Below are positions 22,401 through 30,413 of a DNA stretch of 64,000 bases, one piece after another. The notes under the pieces are model-generated. The model did not search any database. It was not told the origin of the DNA and saw only the letters and a program-made list of their open reading frames with translations. The stretch's first letter is position 1. Every line of letters starts with the position of its first letter. Source of the DNA: Pinguiococcus pyrenoidosus (taxonomy: Eukaryota > Sar > Pinguiophyceae > Pinguiochrysidales > Pinguiochrysidaceae); NCBI GenBank assembly GCA_019677205.1, contig JAAMXY010000718.1, forward strand, positions 1 through 64,000, given 5' to 3'. A program made the position numbers and the translations under genes.

Positions 22401-22899
22401 CGATCCGAGGACGGGGCATGTCTTTGGCGTGGATCTGCGACCTTCCTACAGCGAGGATGGGAGCCTCGACGCCTCTTGTTCGGTGCCCTTCCGCTTGACA
22501 GACAATCTGTCGGCGCTCCTGGGCCCGGTCGTGATTGACGGTGCGTTCATCAAGGCGATGGCCGCGGGCGCGGGCGCTCTCCGCGAGAAGAGCAATCTGT
22601 TGCGGCCCTACTATGCGTTGACGCTCAGGGATGACTTGCAAAGCTGCCAGGCGCTGAAGTTCGGCAGCTACATGGACCCAGACTTGCAGACCATAGACGG
22701 CACCATCCGTGAACGGGTGGAGCGGAATGCCCTGGCCGTGGATGCGAAAGTGCGCGACCTCGCCCCCCAGGTTCCAGCTGAGAAGTCCAATGGCGATCCG
22801 ATGCAGCGGCCAGACCAGAAAGCGAGGCAATTGACGACGGCGGCGGGCCTGCCTCAGAATCTCTGCCGAATGGACCCGATGTGGATGGCTTGGGTGTAG
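10480..22899 (+). CDS. TRRAP: TRRAP/Tra1, giant PIKK-family pseudokinase scaffold (4139 aa)
   Basis: Tra1/TRRAP is the activator-binding scaffold of SAGA and NuA4/TIP60 histone acetyltransferase complexes in the nucleus. The protein begins with family-typical HEAT solenoid sequence (RFRSLILEILHRLPNNDVL) that continues for about 2900 residues. The FAT domain lies near 3020-3560, the PI3K-like domain near 3760-4080 and a FATC domain at the extreme C-terminus (NLCRMDPMWMAWV). In the kinase-like region the catalytic GDRHxxN and DFG motifs are absent; the equivalent stretch reads VRFDPRTGHVFGVDLRPSY, so it is a pseudokinase as in other Tra1 proteins. Length is slightly above the usual 3700-3900. 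A disordered basic insertion sits near residues 2285-2365. The whole gene is one open frame without introns, in contrast to most neighbours. Confidence 0.97.
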   Translation: MISFTNASRKLLSDFETGLKAATDLRERIEIVHTMEYSNFLKALFPAFRELLENRLKPRLVDDEQNRFRSLILEILHRLPNNDVLKPYVHDVTVLARTALKEDNEDNAHTCLKIIFDLHKNYRELLKSNAQPVLDIVATVYEQLPQNVQRLFAPSTQPGANQNGTDAGNGNGPGAGGQKTFLRSIESCKVLIECPLIVMLLFQLYPAFIQSNIKHLLPLMVRALKLRAPPNALRMQETRYKEFVACQVKTLSFLTYLLRSYSQLLLEYRSDIATSVITLFLNCPVDAVATKRELLIATRHILATEFREGFKSHVDKLLDERTVFGVRRHAPAESLRPLAYSTLADFVHYVRGELTLRQLAKVVHIFGRNIHDSSLPLSIQVTSVRLLLNVIDYIFHKHTDDPQKGKVLLQRILKTLTTKVDTLGIYIPLLYEDETERKTERRISEAGPAPLLKEMLGLQAANMKREALRRAGENVALLPVRHRPMAPKKIQWHRRTQEEQDVQKDLRSLLRTIILGLKTVFWCILNYGKANNQGDEDKLGPKYSFSPEERELAALFFRSGLRTCQTYCRLVVDTEGEAKDMLENFAGAFTVLDAYNFKTTVGESVPLLVTEVARNETLFTIAQHLLANSNVSAAFAQVLLDFLLPRIHLISVRPGEQPPSQENEEKRSDGSLKQRPASEASILLRLFKITFGSVTLFHQNEEILRPHLQNIVWGCLRHCAICDAPGNFFVLLRSLFRSISGGKFENSYGELKALLPVILTSFLRLYRSAVDETIRSIIIELSLIIPSKLSYLLPHLPLLMHLMLEALRSEGELVNLGIRTFEFWVDNLNPDFLYSILEQDEKLLTEVMLSIASHLRPAPYPYGMLALRLLGKLGGKNRRFLGRSLALERGEQMDGRRVYQVSMDAERAAEASLEASDGFPSDRFNLRFQWNGGEDLAAANATPSFALPLDGSVNRAVYILRRANEVAILAKTGLALPVKYGSKSRAGPLPEVKGVPQDAQSTGKATCFHATLVSSFQLLRQLLAQMIPPSLHSADFKICTSAEERTGLQEAREVYEKGGYIGENHATALLQRDKKALMEVMRGLMLAISVDVLETGATPVFIEVCRLSLKSMASGELPWIPARMEQNPSVIWRHRKRSCSAQECKGTVSMIFLVDILAEETCAVTGECTPWGIRALQILVQCVRELDGYQGGATIAHFQNMVCLSIYDAFISILYRGTWRQKTAAFKALQRLAVFLPRETLRQATHVLLDGLFFALQETPLELATSLVDEATKVIDALFPLVQASTSVQPSPPGSLADAAGNPAFQRSVVKVEERDLSRGLPQGGAGSSSANAMIDINAAGEVARSRLCPNLASSGPFARLLAQYATKRVCTMLQIPIHILLRPLEMLLEEKLSAKRLLGLTLPAQLGILDSMVYYIGNTPKVSRGMENQLLMVLRDTISLADRQMEKDELLMASNWLKQQAAQVHAAQKCPQLLHFAKYQCNHLTTEVASSVPLAMPSTIQIRLAAISLIQVVHHKMPELIFAADETKRDDVTPQAAPSLVLVAEERKKLFHSYVKLLVKNVSGRSEGPVVNMATVTLHQIVVSARQRKDGAVPHAVLQSCMKPLLEHLSDYKRLTLPALKALARLLELFSNWFHEKLGEKLLDHLKAWTGPDKVDSPSSWKTGEELLIAASLIDLFHLLPPHLQFMDNLVKTTMMLEAQRPKYLEHGNPRSPFREPLLRYLIKLPEESLKYFINPERLRYRGELYSATGGSDQQAITYASLFQELIRLEVAQPLRQALSTAPLVDHLLRVCMLEIYTSVKQMHAAEAARRTSSTQGGVAAQQQPPRLEAHGSPRMQGGLAAVGTAVPSASDGSVTTAGPGAALARPTGVHGSAPRQAAVKPEQNAKMDALDPSLLELHYQGLLLIRTLGTFDPTFIPRNRVVLDCIRIIWRSVSRQTRLKNEDHLNTRHQDENRILVECFLCYCRERPEHVEILFDMLSIFIQPTVTDFTFLQEFYATELPRTYSAANKKEILWYWLGILMEPTIHEELRVLGLQRLITPMLAYTFAEKKHEIPEIIDGKMIQEFMKTAYHSSRLPHYSEPLKIELLKLATLLIEHLGDELIDHRRELIKFAWNHLKADDSFSKKWAYVNVCRFIAVYETPAKIILQVYVALLRTFQPDDRGLVRAALDILVPALQDRLDADDFYKSLRWTRKIMYEDGHTLPQLVHMWHLITRHPTLFYSYRVQFVPQMVNSLNRVGLPPSTHIENRHLAIGLVDLILSWEQHRRDRIKLKQEAGIDDRPSKQDDRSAAAAGSDRKRKLEAPEHPPEGKMRLESGQAAPVSKGEHPAPGGARQGAAGRERAGPDGRPHGGNRSGSSAEDDFKLSPSMVELITNFLVRISLFASDNKDENVVSLTPRCIRLLRRTLQLWEDANIKVVYFEKIIHMSQSEQSPSPSLYATCLDILNEVLSAPSRPNPFFLQHVQKLQVLVLLCFEENSEKVVEKLALFLKQVGRLYPARAPPLELSNPKCQFYNRIKRVMEDHLNEALNHVSHSSSKSSERSSKDTKDSKSKPSSGASAQDAATKSYAPYRVVKVLKAMCESMPEYVENHVSVICKLFQKLGQEHVKLSTQAQQPTYATVPSPLGDAGAGAHTPKVMATPSCAVLGEFIQVKPSYSYVSRAYHGSAAAVLRGEKTSQELETLLIIIELLGALVRLNKLSDWRRSFINVLSSCVEKSMSIRLLLKVMEIIAEWLFSTRSILTQKEKISFLGRMMGLDRLPEFEAQVLARRLYSIIWNLCNLAEKDPTKHGWIFEHAANPVLAGMLTAHADLRSRFISIAKKRYNNVSKILCSAVEQDWESVSGRHWVTILVELLLMSTTSRSVTNTGRRRTLSIAAPDTLEVRASFQAFRNAATGQQPQTSTALIRSDEVLMDSMRQLIHADPQLADAHFYVMWPAAWKQISQGLRDGLVEKLVHLLARPYHRQSLALPLWSQKRFGVLYNIVQVWMNTIRFTSPLPSIPQELLGSMAINYGVWFQVLPIMEHHVELTVGVVKDGWMRRLVYMYKQLGLDDTALALNRRFCISPYSQAGLSLERYGYHELAQQTYLRAIQEQQMAEAAAKDKALGSPRKLSVRDYELELWEERWIECSRELCQWSVLKDFAQKLEHPDLMLESGAKSHDWSLVLKTLKAPTTMAEQASGSPYHRLFDIYITLTEGRLDEVEKQCAQCVQIALHKWRILPSPLMPTVEHENILHLFHQLVELRESGQIMLEVRNHASKKTYPDLKNVLTSWRDRLPNDWEPVHRWDSLFFWRNQVFETIAKAFQWGEASKVAFLHDTPWTVIKQASIARHQHMQDVSLQYLAKLQGVSTMDVEDAFDKLREQIVICMNYPKEMHGGLNMINNTNLEYFNEKQKSELFRLKAEFYRRLGQSREAFESFGQAAALCPKYGKAWLTWGEYCDTIFQGNQQTLEYAVHALACYLQAVAQDPTGSRMVLARALWLLSRDDGDLKLAQCFEFYGSGVPEWCWILWIPQLLSNLCRPYGRHMTSVLQALCLHFPQAIYCTLRAFLLERREVRKLERSSLEKARTPNPSESCTGDLMSVLRRNHPVLGGEIESILEEIIVQFRPVPEEELLSAMQALLSKSSREVDIPGAAQPPEPISAHLYRIQMKFFPASTESRKHSLFVKEYKALFEADFGGSGASVSKMSFAEVIARLRKWKRILLHVVPASGQTVPLHACSRQLAQLHIDYNPWAGCSGTRGGGLTALEIPGLYQGSLGEPRPDLHAKVQRFCPAVTFLTTNGQTFRRLALLGSDGRAYHFDVQFATAHATRAHERAIQLYAVVNQALEANALARNAHLYTVSPSVVPITPRTRLQEALPGSCTLQTVYESFCGAEGKDPDHLIFATRHRVQEAKAMTGGTSNEGSKEQGKKLETILQTSKASDHASSEALLRYLLKTVRYPSEVWLFRNKFATQLGLASMLHYVLSGSDQSPPKVRFDPRTGHVFGVDLRPSYSEDGSLDASCSVPFRLTDNLSALLGPVVIDGAFIKAMAAGAGALREKSNLLRPYYALTLRDDLQSCQALKFGSYMDPDLQTIDGTIRERVERNALAVDAKVRDLAPQVPAEKSNGDPMQRPDQKARQLTTAAGLPQNLCRMDPMWMAWV

Positions 22900-22950
22900 A
22901 TATCCAACTTCGGAGCAAGTTTCTTTCTCTGTCTACCCTGTGTGCCGCCT

Positions 22951-23562
22951 TCACTGCGACTCGTTCACCGCACTCAGCTGATCACGAATGCGTCCGAGAC
23001 CGTCCAGCATGGTCTGCAGCTCCTCTGTCCTGAGCTCGAAGCTGACGAGCTCCTCTTTCGCCCCTTCTCCAACGATCTCCGGCGGCGTCTGCAGCTTCAG
23101 GTCGACCAGCACGCCAGGCAGCTCCAGCACCGACGCGTTGCCCGACTGGGGCGTCTCGTCCACGCGCCAGTCCATATCCAGCAACCTGGCGGGTGATGGG
23201 CGGGCCAAAGCCGCGGCCTCGGTCCACTCGGGGAGCTGGTGCCGCAGGATCTGGAGGATCAGCTGGTGGAGGCGCTCGTCGATTTGGACTTCCCCCTCCT
23301 GTAGAAGGGTGGTGAACTGTTCCTCATCGCTGGCAAAGGTCACTTTTCTCACGACGGCCCTCAGGACATCGGCCAGCTGCCCTGCTTCGCCCTCCTCGAG
23401 GTCCAGCACCTCCGAGAAGTGCCGGACTAGCGGACCGCGTTTCTCTCGAAGCTCTGCGGCCGTGGAGGCCGCAGTCACCGACAGGAAGGCCTTGACGAAG
23501 CAGTCTTGCACCGTGGTTCGGTCGGGCGCCTTGAGGAAGACGTCGAGCACCTTCAAGTCCAT
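22951..23562 (-). CDS. COMMD9: COMM domain-containing protein 9 (203 aa)
   Basis: COMMD proteins form the CCC/Commander complex that supports endosomal recycling of membrane proteins. The C-terminal half is a COMM domain (DMDWRVDETPQSG...), and the final helix MLDGLGRIRDQLSAV is nearly identical to what I recall of human COMMD9, so the assignment is to that family member. The N-terminal half is the helical bundle. The open frame extends upstream to a GTG near 23625, but the first in-frame ATG is at 23562 and gives a length close to the 198-residue human protein. The gene converges on TRRAP, with stops only about 50 nt apart. A VPS26C gene lies in the same window at 54993-56032. Confidence 0.9.
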   Translation of the reverse strand: MDLKVLDVFLKAPDRTTVQDCFVKAFLSVTAASTAAELREKRGPLVRHFSEVLDLEEGEAGQLADVLRAVVRKVTFASDEEQFTTLLQEGEVQIDERLHQLILQILRHQLPEWTEAAALARPSPARLLDMDWRVDETPQSGNASVLELPGVLVDLKLQTPPEIVGEGAKEELVSFELRTEELQTMLDGLGRIRDQLSAVNESQ

Positions 23563-23914
23563 CGTTGGCCGACGCGGCGCCTTTTCGCTCCAGGTGGAGA
23601 GAGCGCGGGAAAGATCCTTGGACACGCCCGCATGAAATGGGCGCTTGGAGGGGCAGCAGGTGCAGCAAGAAGGGTCTGAGAAATGCCGGGTTTCGTCGAC
23701 CTGACTTGCAACCTAGTATCATATGACATGTGACCATGTGCTCAGTAGGATGTCATTCGGATCATCGGTGGCAGCAAAAACTGGTGCGTCTCGCAAGGGA
23801 GAAGGGGGAAGGCATCGTAAGCGGGGTAGAAGACGGCCGACGATGGCCGAGTTGAACCCCCCCCCCGAAAAGGAATATCCAAGATTCCAAAGGCGTTTCG
23901 CCAGCAGTTGCGCT
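23563..23914. other. Intergenic region between BolA and COMMD9 genes
   Basis: Both flanking genes are on the minus strand, so this short region holds the 3' end of the BolA transcript and the promoter of COMMD9. A run of eight or more C bases lies near 23857-23865. No gene is supported. Confidence 0.5.
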
Positions 23915-24426
23915 TCACTTTCCAGAGCCTCCCCTGCACGCCGGAGAGGGCGCGACGCTATCCATGCCTGCTGCCTCCCACTGCTCCGGCGTCTTGGCCA
24001 CAATGGACAGCGCGTGGATGGAGTTCTCCAACTCGTCCTTAAGAGCATGGTTCACCAGGCGGTGCCTCTGGATCAAGGACACTCCATCGAAAGCACTCGA
24101 CACTACGATGACCTTGAAGTGAGATTCGCTCCCAGGGGGCACATTGTGCGAGCTGCTCTCGTTCAACACCTCCAGAAAGCTCGGCTCGAGGCTCTCCGCG
24201 AGCTTCGTCTCGATGGTCCTCTGCACTGGGCCGACGTCGTCGCCTTCGGCCATCTTGCAGAGAGTCCGCGACGGCACAAGGCGCCCGATCGGAGCCAAGA
24301 ACTGCCGGAAGAGCGTGAGCGCGGCAAAGCCAGACGGCGACAGAGACGCAACTCCACGGAAATCCGCACCTGGTGAGTCACACGCGGGCGCAGAGACAGC
24401 GCGAACAGGAGAGCAAAGCGATTCAT
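23915..24426 (-). CDS. BolA-family protein with probable mitochondrial presequence (147 aa)
   Basis: BolA proteins partner monothiol glutaredoxins in iron-sulfur cluster handling; the N-terminus here suggests a mitochondrial form. Two exons: 24426-24370 and 24301-23915, joined across a 68-nt GT-CAG intron (24302-24369) in phase 0. Exon 1 supplies an ATG and a leader (MNRFALLFALSLRPRVTHQ) that continues into FLAPIGRLVPSRTLCKM: Arg-rich, hydrophobic, no acidic residues. The BolA domain spans about 55-135 (VQRTIETKL...; HFKVIVVSSAFDG; the conserved RHRLV with the FeS-binding-associated His). If exon 1 is not used, translation could begin at ATG 24253 and give a 112-residue cytosolic form. The gene diverges from condensin CAP-D2. 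Confidence 0.85.
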
Positions 24427-24863
24427 CCGCGCGCGCTGCCCAAACGGACCAGCTTGGCGAGAGCCCCAACCTTCGCACGCGATGGTCCGCGGCGTGGCGC
24501 CAAGCGCTTCAAGACGCAGGGGTACTCCGTAGTACCCTTTCCTGGCCTGAGAGCAGTGGAGTACCAGAGCTGGCCAATGAATGGGATGATAAAAATAGCA
24601 AGGATGATTCTGAAATGCCTTACCTTCCAGTAGTATGGGATGGTTGAGCGGCTTGTGACAGACATCGTTTGAAATTTCCCGCGCTTTTTGTTCAAACCGC
24701 TCCGACGGCGCGCGAGGCGCTCTCTCTCCCAGTTCTGCAGCGAATTCGCCGCAGCTAACCCATCGGCAGATACTCAGGCCTTCGTTTGTGACTAGCTGAG
24801 AGCTTTCTGGCGCAGCCGCTGCAGCCTATCCCCGAAGCCGTCGTCGGGCCGAAGCCGACGAGC
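24427..24863. other. Divergent promoter region between BolA and condensin CAP-D2
   Basis: About 440 nt separate the two start codons, so both promoters should lie here. No coding potential beyond short chance frames is visible, and I could not identify a defined core promoter element. Confidence 0.5.
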
Positions 24864-27800
24864 ATGGTTTTCGTCGTTCCCGCTCGGCTGGAGGACCTCT
24901 TCGAGCCGCATCCGGAGAGGTACTACGTCCGACGTGTATTCGATGTGCGGAGGGAGTCGGACAGCGAGCAGCACGAGACGCTCGATGGAGCTGTGGCGAG
25001 CATCGTGGACTCGTCGTCCCCCGCGGCGGCGTTGGCGGACGGAGATGCGTTCGACACGCTGGTCAGCTTCGTGTCGTGCATGGCTGATCTCAGCAAGGCG
25101 TTCCGCATGCGATTCGTAGACGAGCTCGTCAAAGTGGTGCGGCGGCTTGCGGATGAGCTGCGGAGGACGGAGGAGAAGGAAGCGAGCGAGGACCGAGCGG
25201 GAGGACTGATGATGGGCGTCTACCTCCTGTGCGCCGCCTTTACGATGCAGGAGCGACTTCATCAGGCCGCGGAAGAGAAGATGAGCACGGAGGACAAGGG
25301 CAGCAGGAAGAGCGGAGGAAAGTCCAAAGATGCTGGCAAAATGAAGGAGCAGAGAGTGCTGGTCCTCGAGGCGCTTCGGGGCATTCTTCGCGAGAACGCC
25401 TTCACGAAGCTCTGGAGCATGGGAGTGGCACCGGAGGAGTTTCTGAACCTCTTTCCAAAGGCTGCTCTTTGTGTCCTGGAGTCGCACGAAGCGCCGAAGC
25501 ACAAAGATCTGCGTGAGGTCATCGGGAAGCTCTTCACCGCGGTGCTCACGAGATCCCCGAGCCTGACCGGCGGCGTGGCCGCGGGCATGTTTGGAGTGAT
25601 TACGAGGAATAAAGCGGCTGTCAACGCCGTGTCGGAACTGTGCCTCCAAGTAGTGACCACCCGCGAAGCTGCTGAAGCCGCCTTCGCCGAGACAGAGACC
25701 GAGGTCGCGGAGCAAGGCAGCGGCGACGAGGAAGGCCATGCGGACGATGACGACGGCGACGACGAAGGCGAAGGCGACGAAGGTGATGAAGACGACACTG
25801 CCGAGGGCAAGAGCGAGACCCAAGTCGATCGAGCGGCCAAGGTGCTTGCCCAGGACCAGGAGCGATCAACCGACTTTCGCCTGGCTGCACATCTCCTGGC
25901 GGAAATCGCTGCGCAGACGATGACGGCCGACACCTTGAAAACAGCTCCGGAAAGCCTGCGAAATCAGGCGGAGGTTCTCTCTGAGCTCGCGAAACGCATC
26001 CCGGCGGTTGTTCTCTCCCAGTTGAGCCAACTGGTGCGACACCTAGACTCGGAGGCATACCCGATACGGATTGCAGTCGTGTCCGCGCTCGGGCACATCT
26101 GTGCAGACTGCTTTCGGGAGCCAATCGCGCAGGTGCCGTGCGACGAAGGAGGCTGTTGTATTGGAGATCCACCGCATCCATTTAACCTCACCACTTCTTC
26201 TCGAAGGACGGGAGCACCGAGCCCAGCAGCCACGGCGACGGCAACCGTCGCGGCTTCAACGACGAGGATTCCGGTGGACTTCCTGATAGGGTGCGGCAGA
26301 CACGAGACACGCTTCTGGACCTCCTCATCGAGCGCGCGCACGACGTAAACGCTTACGTGCGCGGAGCAGTACTGAAGGCGTGGAGGCAGCTCGCCCTCGA
26401 TGCATCGATTCCCGTGACTCGCCTCCACGGAACCGTCCAGCTCGCGCTGGATCGGCTCCGGGACAAGAACTCGATTGTCCGGAAGTATGCGGGATCCCTC
26501 CTGATCACGCTGATCAAGAACAATCCTTTCATGGGGCACCTGGATCCATCCTTCTGCAGCGCGCGGGTGACCGAGTGTGATCGCTGGCTGGAGGAACATC
26601 CTCCCCCAAGTCCAGTAGACGTCTCAGCGGGAGATGAAGGAGATGAAGGAGATGAAGAGCAGCCGGCGTCCACGCCGGAGGCCTCGATCGCCGATCAACC
26701 TTCTGCAGACGGCGCACAAGGCATCGACGAGATACCAGATCCTCACGCACAGGAGCGGAGCAGGCAGATTCGGTTGCGCGAGTTCTTCCTCTCAGCTTCC
26801 GCCTTTGCAACTCTGATAGACAGCGGTTCGGACTTCCTGGTCAAGATGCTCAACTCCGTGAGTGTCTCTGACGTCCAGGCGGCCCTGGAATTTTTCCGCA
26901 CGGCGCGCTACTTCTCGCTGCCTTGCGCGGGGAGGGGCCTGCGGGCGAGCCTCACGCTTATCTGGCACAAGGAAGAGAGTGTGCGTGCGGCCGCGGAAGA
27001 GACTTTCCTCGACATCTACATTCAGAAGAGAGGCGCGGCCCTGAGCGAGGACGTCGCAGCCGCGGAGCTTCGCGACGCGGCTGACACAACCACCATGCGG
27101 AGGCCAGACGAAGTTGCGCGGAATCTCTGCAACTTAGTGGCGCAAACGACGCCATCTGAGTTGGCTTCGGTGGCCGCCCTGGTCCGCCACCTCGTGGCGA
27201 AGCAGAAGATTGAAGAAGACGTCTGGAGAAGGCTCTGGGGTGTCTTGAGCAGAGTGGAAGGCAACAGGAAGTGGCAGAGGGCGCGCGTCTGTGCGATGCA
27301 GCTCATCAGCATGGCCGGGGAAAGCGACTCGGCGATCGTCGGAATGGGGCTCAGAATCCTGCGACAGTGCGTCCTGACGGAAGCAGCAGTCTCCCAGTGC
27401 CAGTGGAAGCTGTGCCGCTACGCCTGCAGGGCTCTGACCTGTCTCTCCAGTCCCATCCAGAGCGCCTTGGCCGCGGACAAATCAGAAGAGGGCGGGCAGC
27501 AGATCAGGGCAGCTCTCGCAGACGAGCTCTGCAGGCGAGCCTGTGCCATCCTTCAGTCGGATTGTGTCGACGAAGAGCGAAGTCAAAAGTTGGGTTCAGA
27601 GCTTCCCGTAAAATCGGAGGGACACGACGGCGAGAATGGAAGCGACGGCGTTCGGGAGGTCGAGGACGACCTGAGTGCCTTTGCGCAAGCCGATGCGGAT
27701 CCGACTTTTGCACACGCGGGCGAAGACAAGCTTGGCAGGCAGTGGTTCCCCGCTTGCGAAGCTGCCATTGATGCGATTGTGCATCTGCATCGGTGGCCGG

Positions 27801-29509
27801 AGAACCTGCTGAAGCCAGTGATCTGCGAGGTCGCTGGACGCCTCTTCGGTCGGGGAACGACCTCCCAAGTCCCGCCGGTTCGGCTGGCGCGCTTCTTCTT
27901 TGCCATTTCCCACACCGGCCTCTCACTGCTTCGTCTGGCCGAAGAGTATGCGTCTCGTATCAAGCGGCTGCGATCCCTTGCTGAGGCGGTCGAGAGCAAG
28001 ACGGAGAAGCAGTCCACCGGGGACGGCAGCGATGAAGAGGAGGACGGCATTCAGGCACAGATCGGAGAGGCTGCTCACCTCGATTTGCAGCGGGATGAGC
28101 TCCTCGCCCAGATTGCCAATCAGGAGCTTGTGTGCCGGAACCTGCTCGGGGTCTTCGGCCCTTTGGTGGTCTCAGTCGTCGGCAACAAGGACGGCGCGTT
28201 CGATCCGAATCGGTATCGGCTTCTTCGGGAGACGTCCAGCCTGGCTCTGTGCAAGTTCGCTGCGATCTCCCGGGACTACTGCGAGGTCGCGCTGCCCCTC
28301 ATCTTCACTCAGCTCGAGGTAAGGAAGCAGAGCTGCTTTGAGACTATCCTCCTCCGTTTTCTAACGGTCCCTAGAACTGCGTCCACTCGAGCGTGCGTGC
28401 GTCTTTCGTCGTTGCGCTCACCGACTTAGTCATGCGCTTCCCGAACGAGGTGGAGCCGTGGACTCCGGAAATCTACGCCCGTCTCCGGGACTCGTCTCGC
28501 CGGGTCCGGCGCCACACCTTGGCGATCCTTACCGTCCTTGTGCAACATGACATGGTGAAGATCAAGGGCAACGTCTTCGAGGTTGCCATGTGCCTCGAGG
28601 ACGACGATCCACGACTCCAAGACTGCGCGCGAGTGTTCTTTGAAGAGCTAAGCAAGCGAGGGAACTCCCCAATCTACAACCTTCTCCCCGACATCATAAG
28701 CCGCCTGAGCGGAGCAGCAGGGCCGCCGAAGTACTGCAACTCCTCCGTCGCCAAGCCGGAGGCCAACGACGACGTAGATGACGAGAGCCGCAGGCCTATG
28801 GTGAAGCCCGAGTTGATGCTCGCGGGCGACGAGGTCGAGGACGAAGTCGACCCAGAAGACAACGCGTCGAACAACACCGAACGACTGCGAAACGATGATC
28901 ATGCATTCCGCCGCATCATTTCGTTTCTCCTGAGGTTCATCAAGAAAGAGAAGCACTCGGACTCGCTCCTCGAGAAGATGACTCTCCGGCTTGCCACAGC
29001 GCCGCACGAGCGAGCTGCGCGCGACCTCAGCTTCTGCATGTCGCAGCTGCCGATGAGCGAGAAGGCGCTACGGAAGCTGATGGAATTGCTGCCCACGTAC
29101 AGAACCAAGTTAGCTGATAGAGAGGTTTATTCCTTCGTGACGTCCTTGGCAAGCAAGGCGAAGAAGCTCAAGGAGCCGGGCTTGAAGCTGCTCGTCGACG
29201 AGTGGCAAGTGCTGCTGAAGACGGCGCATGAAGGTTGGTCATCGGTATGGCGGGCGAGTGAGAGCATTGCTGATCCTTCTCTCTCACCCAGGTGGATCGG
29301 AAGACGACGCCGCGGCAGCTGCAGCGGCTAGGGCTTCCAAGCGGGCGGCTAGAGCGACGAAGGCGGCATCGCAATCGAGCGGCGCTTCTTCTCGAAAGCT
29401 ACGGTCACGCCGGGGCGTGAACGACGAGAACAGCGGCAGCCAGATGGCGAACATCCCGGAAGTCGCGGAAGACGAAGAGTACGACGGCGCGTCCCCGGAG
29501 TCTATGTAG
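24864..29509 (+). CDS. NCAPD2: Condensin complex subunit 1, CAP-D2/Cnd1 (1485 aa)
   Basis: This HEAT-repeat subunit of condensin I supports mitotic chromosome compaction. Four exons: 24864-26132, 26207-28318, 28375-29233 and 29292-29509. Introns of 74, 56 and 58 nt all keep the frame. Family sequences include the N-terminal MVFVVPARLEDLF, the central TRDTLLDLLIERAHDVNAYV region and the C-terminal Cnd1 domain (NCVHSSVRASFVVALTDLVM across the second junction; EPWTPEIYARLRDSSRRVRR; LEDDDPRLQDCARVFFEEL). An acidic low-complexity stretch lies near 290-315 and a second (GDEGDEGDEE) near 565. The last exon adds a Lys/Arg/Ala-rich tail (KRAARATKAASQSSGASSR) that may be a nuclear or DNA-binding signal. 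The total length matches the family. Assignment to D2 rather than D3 rests on this overall similarity. Confidence 0.93.
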
Positions 29510-29624
29510 TGATACGAAGCCTCTTGTTCTCTGCCTAGGCCCCGCTCTGTCTGTTTCTCTGTCTGCGTCTCTGTCTCTATCGTTCTCCTCCCTCTCGCAA
29601 GCTATCATTGAGGACGCCTGATAC

Positions 29625-30413
29625 TCAAGGCAGCACCAGGAAGGCGTATGGCAGGACCTCAATCTTCTCGTCGGTCAAATTATTTGCAATGGTTTCTAAG
29701 AAGATCCCCTCGCGGGATACTCTTCCGTCGTCTAGCTCTGTGCTTTCCCCGTCTGGAAGCAGCCTGGCGCCGGTGCGTCGAATGGCGTCTACCCGGACTG
29801 CGGCTGTTCGAAGGACGCTGTCTTCCAGGCCCAACTGAGGTATGACCATGTTCGTGTCCAGGCCCCCAGTATCCCGAGTGAGATAACTAAAGAGGGTCAG
29901 CTCGAAGCCCTGTCGTACTCCTCGTCGCATGAAGTGAAACCACCGCGACGTGTAGTAAAGATCTCCGTCGGCGTACAGCACGTAGTCGCACTTGTTCTCA
30001 CGGGGCAGCACCAGGTTCTCCGTCGCCCAGTCTGTGTAGTGATAGTCCAGCAAAGTCTGGCTGGCATTGGAAGGAAAGCGGCGAGGTGGGACCACAAGTT
30101 GCACTCGCGAAGTGGAGAAGCGCGCCTGCTCCTCCTCTCGCTTGTTGAGATCGTCGACCAGCTCTCGGAGAAACGCTTCATACGCTGGATCACCGTTCTC
30201 GCTGGTCTCCACCACAAAGATGCGTATTCGCATTCGCCGCTGATTTCGATTGCCTTCCTCCCAGAGAATGTTGCCGAGCAGGCAGCGGATGCTGTCGAAG
30301 TGCCGCCAGTGCGTTCGCACGACCACGCAGAACGTCCCGAGAACGTAGGCTGTGTGCCCGATCGAGCATATGGGAGAGAGCAGCCAAAGAGCACCCAGCA
30401 AAGCCCACCGCAT
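29625..30413 (-). CDS. Glycosyltransferase-like protein with N-terminal membrane anchor (262 aa)
   Basis: The first 26 residues (MRWALLGALWLLSPICSIGH...) form a hydrophobic signal or signal-anchor, pointing to the secretory pathway. A Rossmann-like start follows (LGTFCVVVRTH), and then CDYVLYADGDLYY, whose DGD-type motif recalls the DxD of GT-A glycosyltransferases. It is clearly related to the neighbouring plus-strand gene: 31 residues ending at the DGDLYY/NGDNYY motif align without gaps, and both start with a VVRT/VIMRTY strand and end with similar EVLPYAFLV/EVHKIYKVLFV tails. The ATG at 30413 is preferred over an upstream GTG. No introns are needed. The exact family and donor sugar are unknown. 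Confidence 0.75.
   Translation of the reverse strand: MRWALLGALWLLSPICSIGHTAYVLGTFCVVVRTHWRHFDSIRCLLGNILWEEGNRNQRRMRIRIFVVETSENGDPAYEAFLRELVDDLNKREEEQARFSTSRVQLVVPPRRFPSNASQTLLDYHYTDWATENLVLPRENKCDYVLYADGDLYYTSRWFHFMRRGVRQGFELTLFSYLTRDTGGLDTNMVIPQLGLEDSVLRTAAVRVDAIRRTGARLLPDGESTELDDGRVSREGIFLETIANNLTDEKIEVLPYAFLVLP

Noticed and set aside
23563-23625. N-terminal extension of COMMD9 from a GTG
   Set aside because: Nuclear genes start at ATG, and the ATG at 23562 gives the expected family length.
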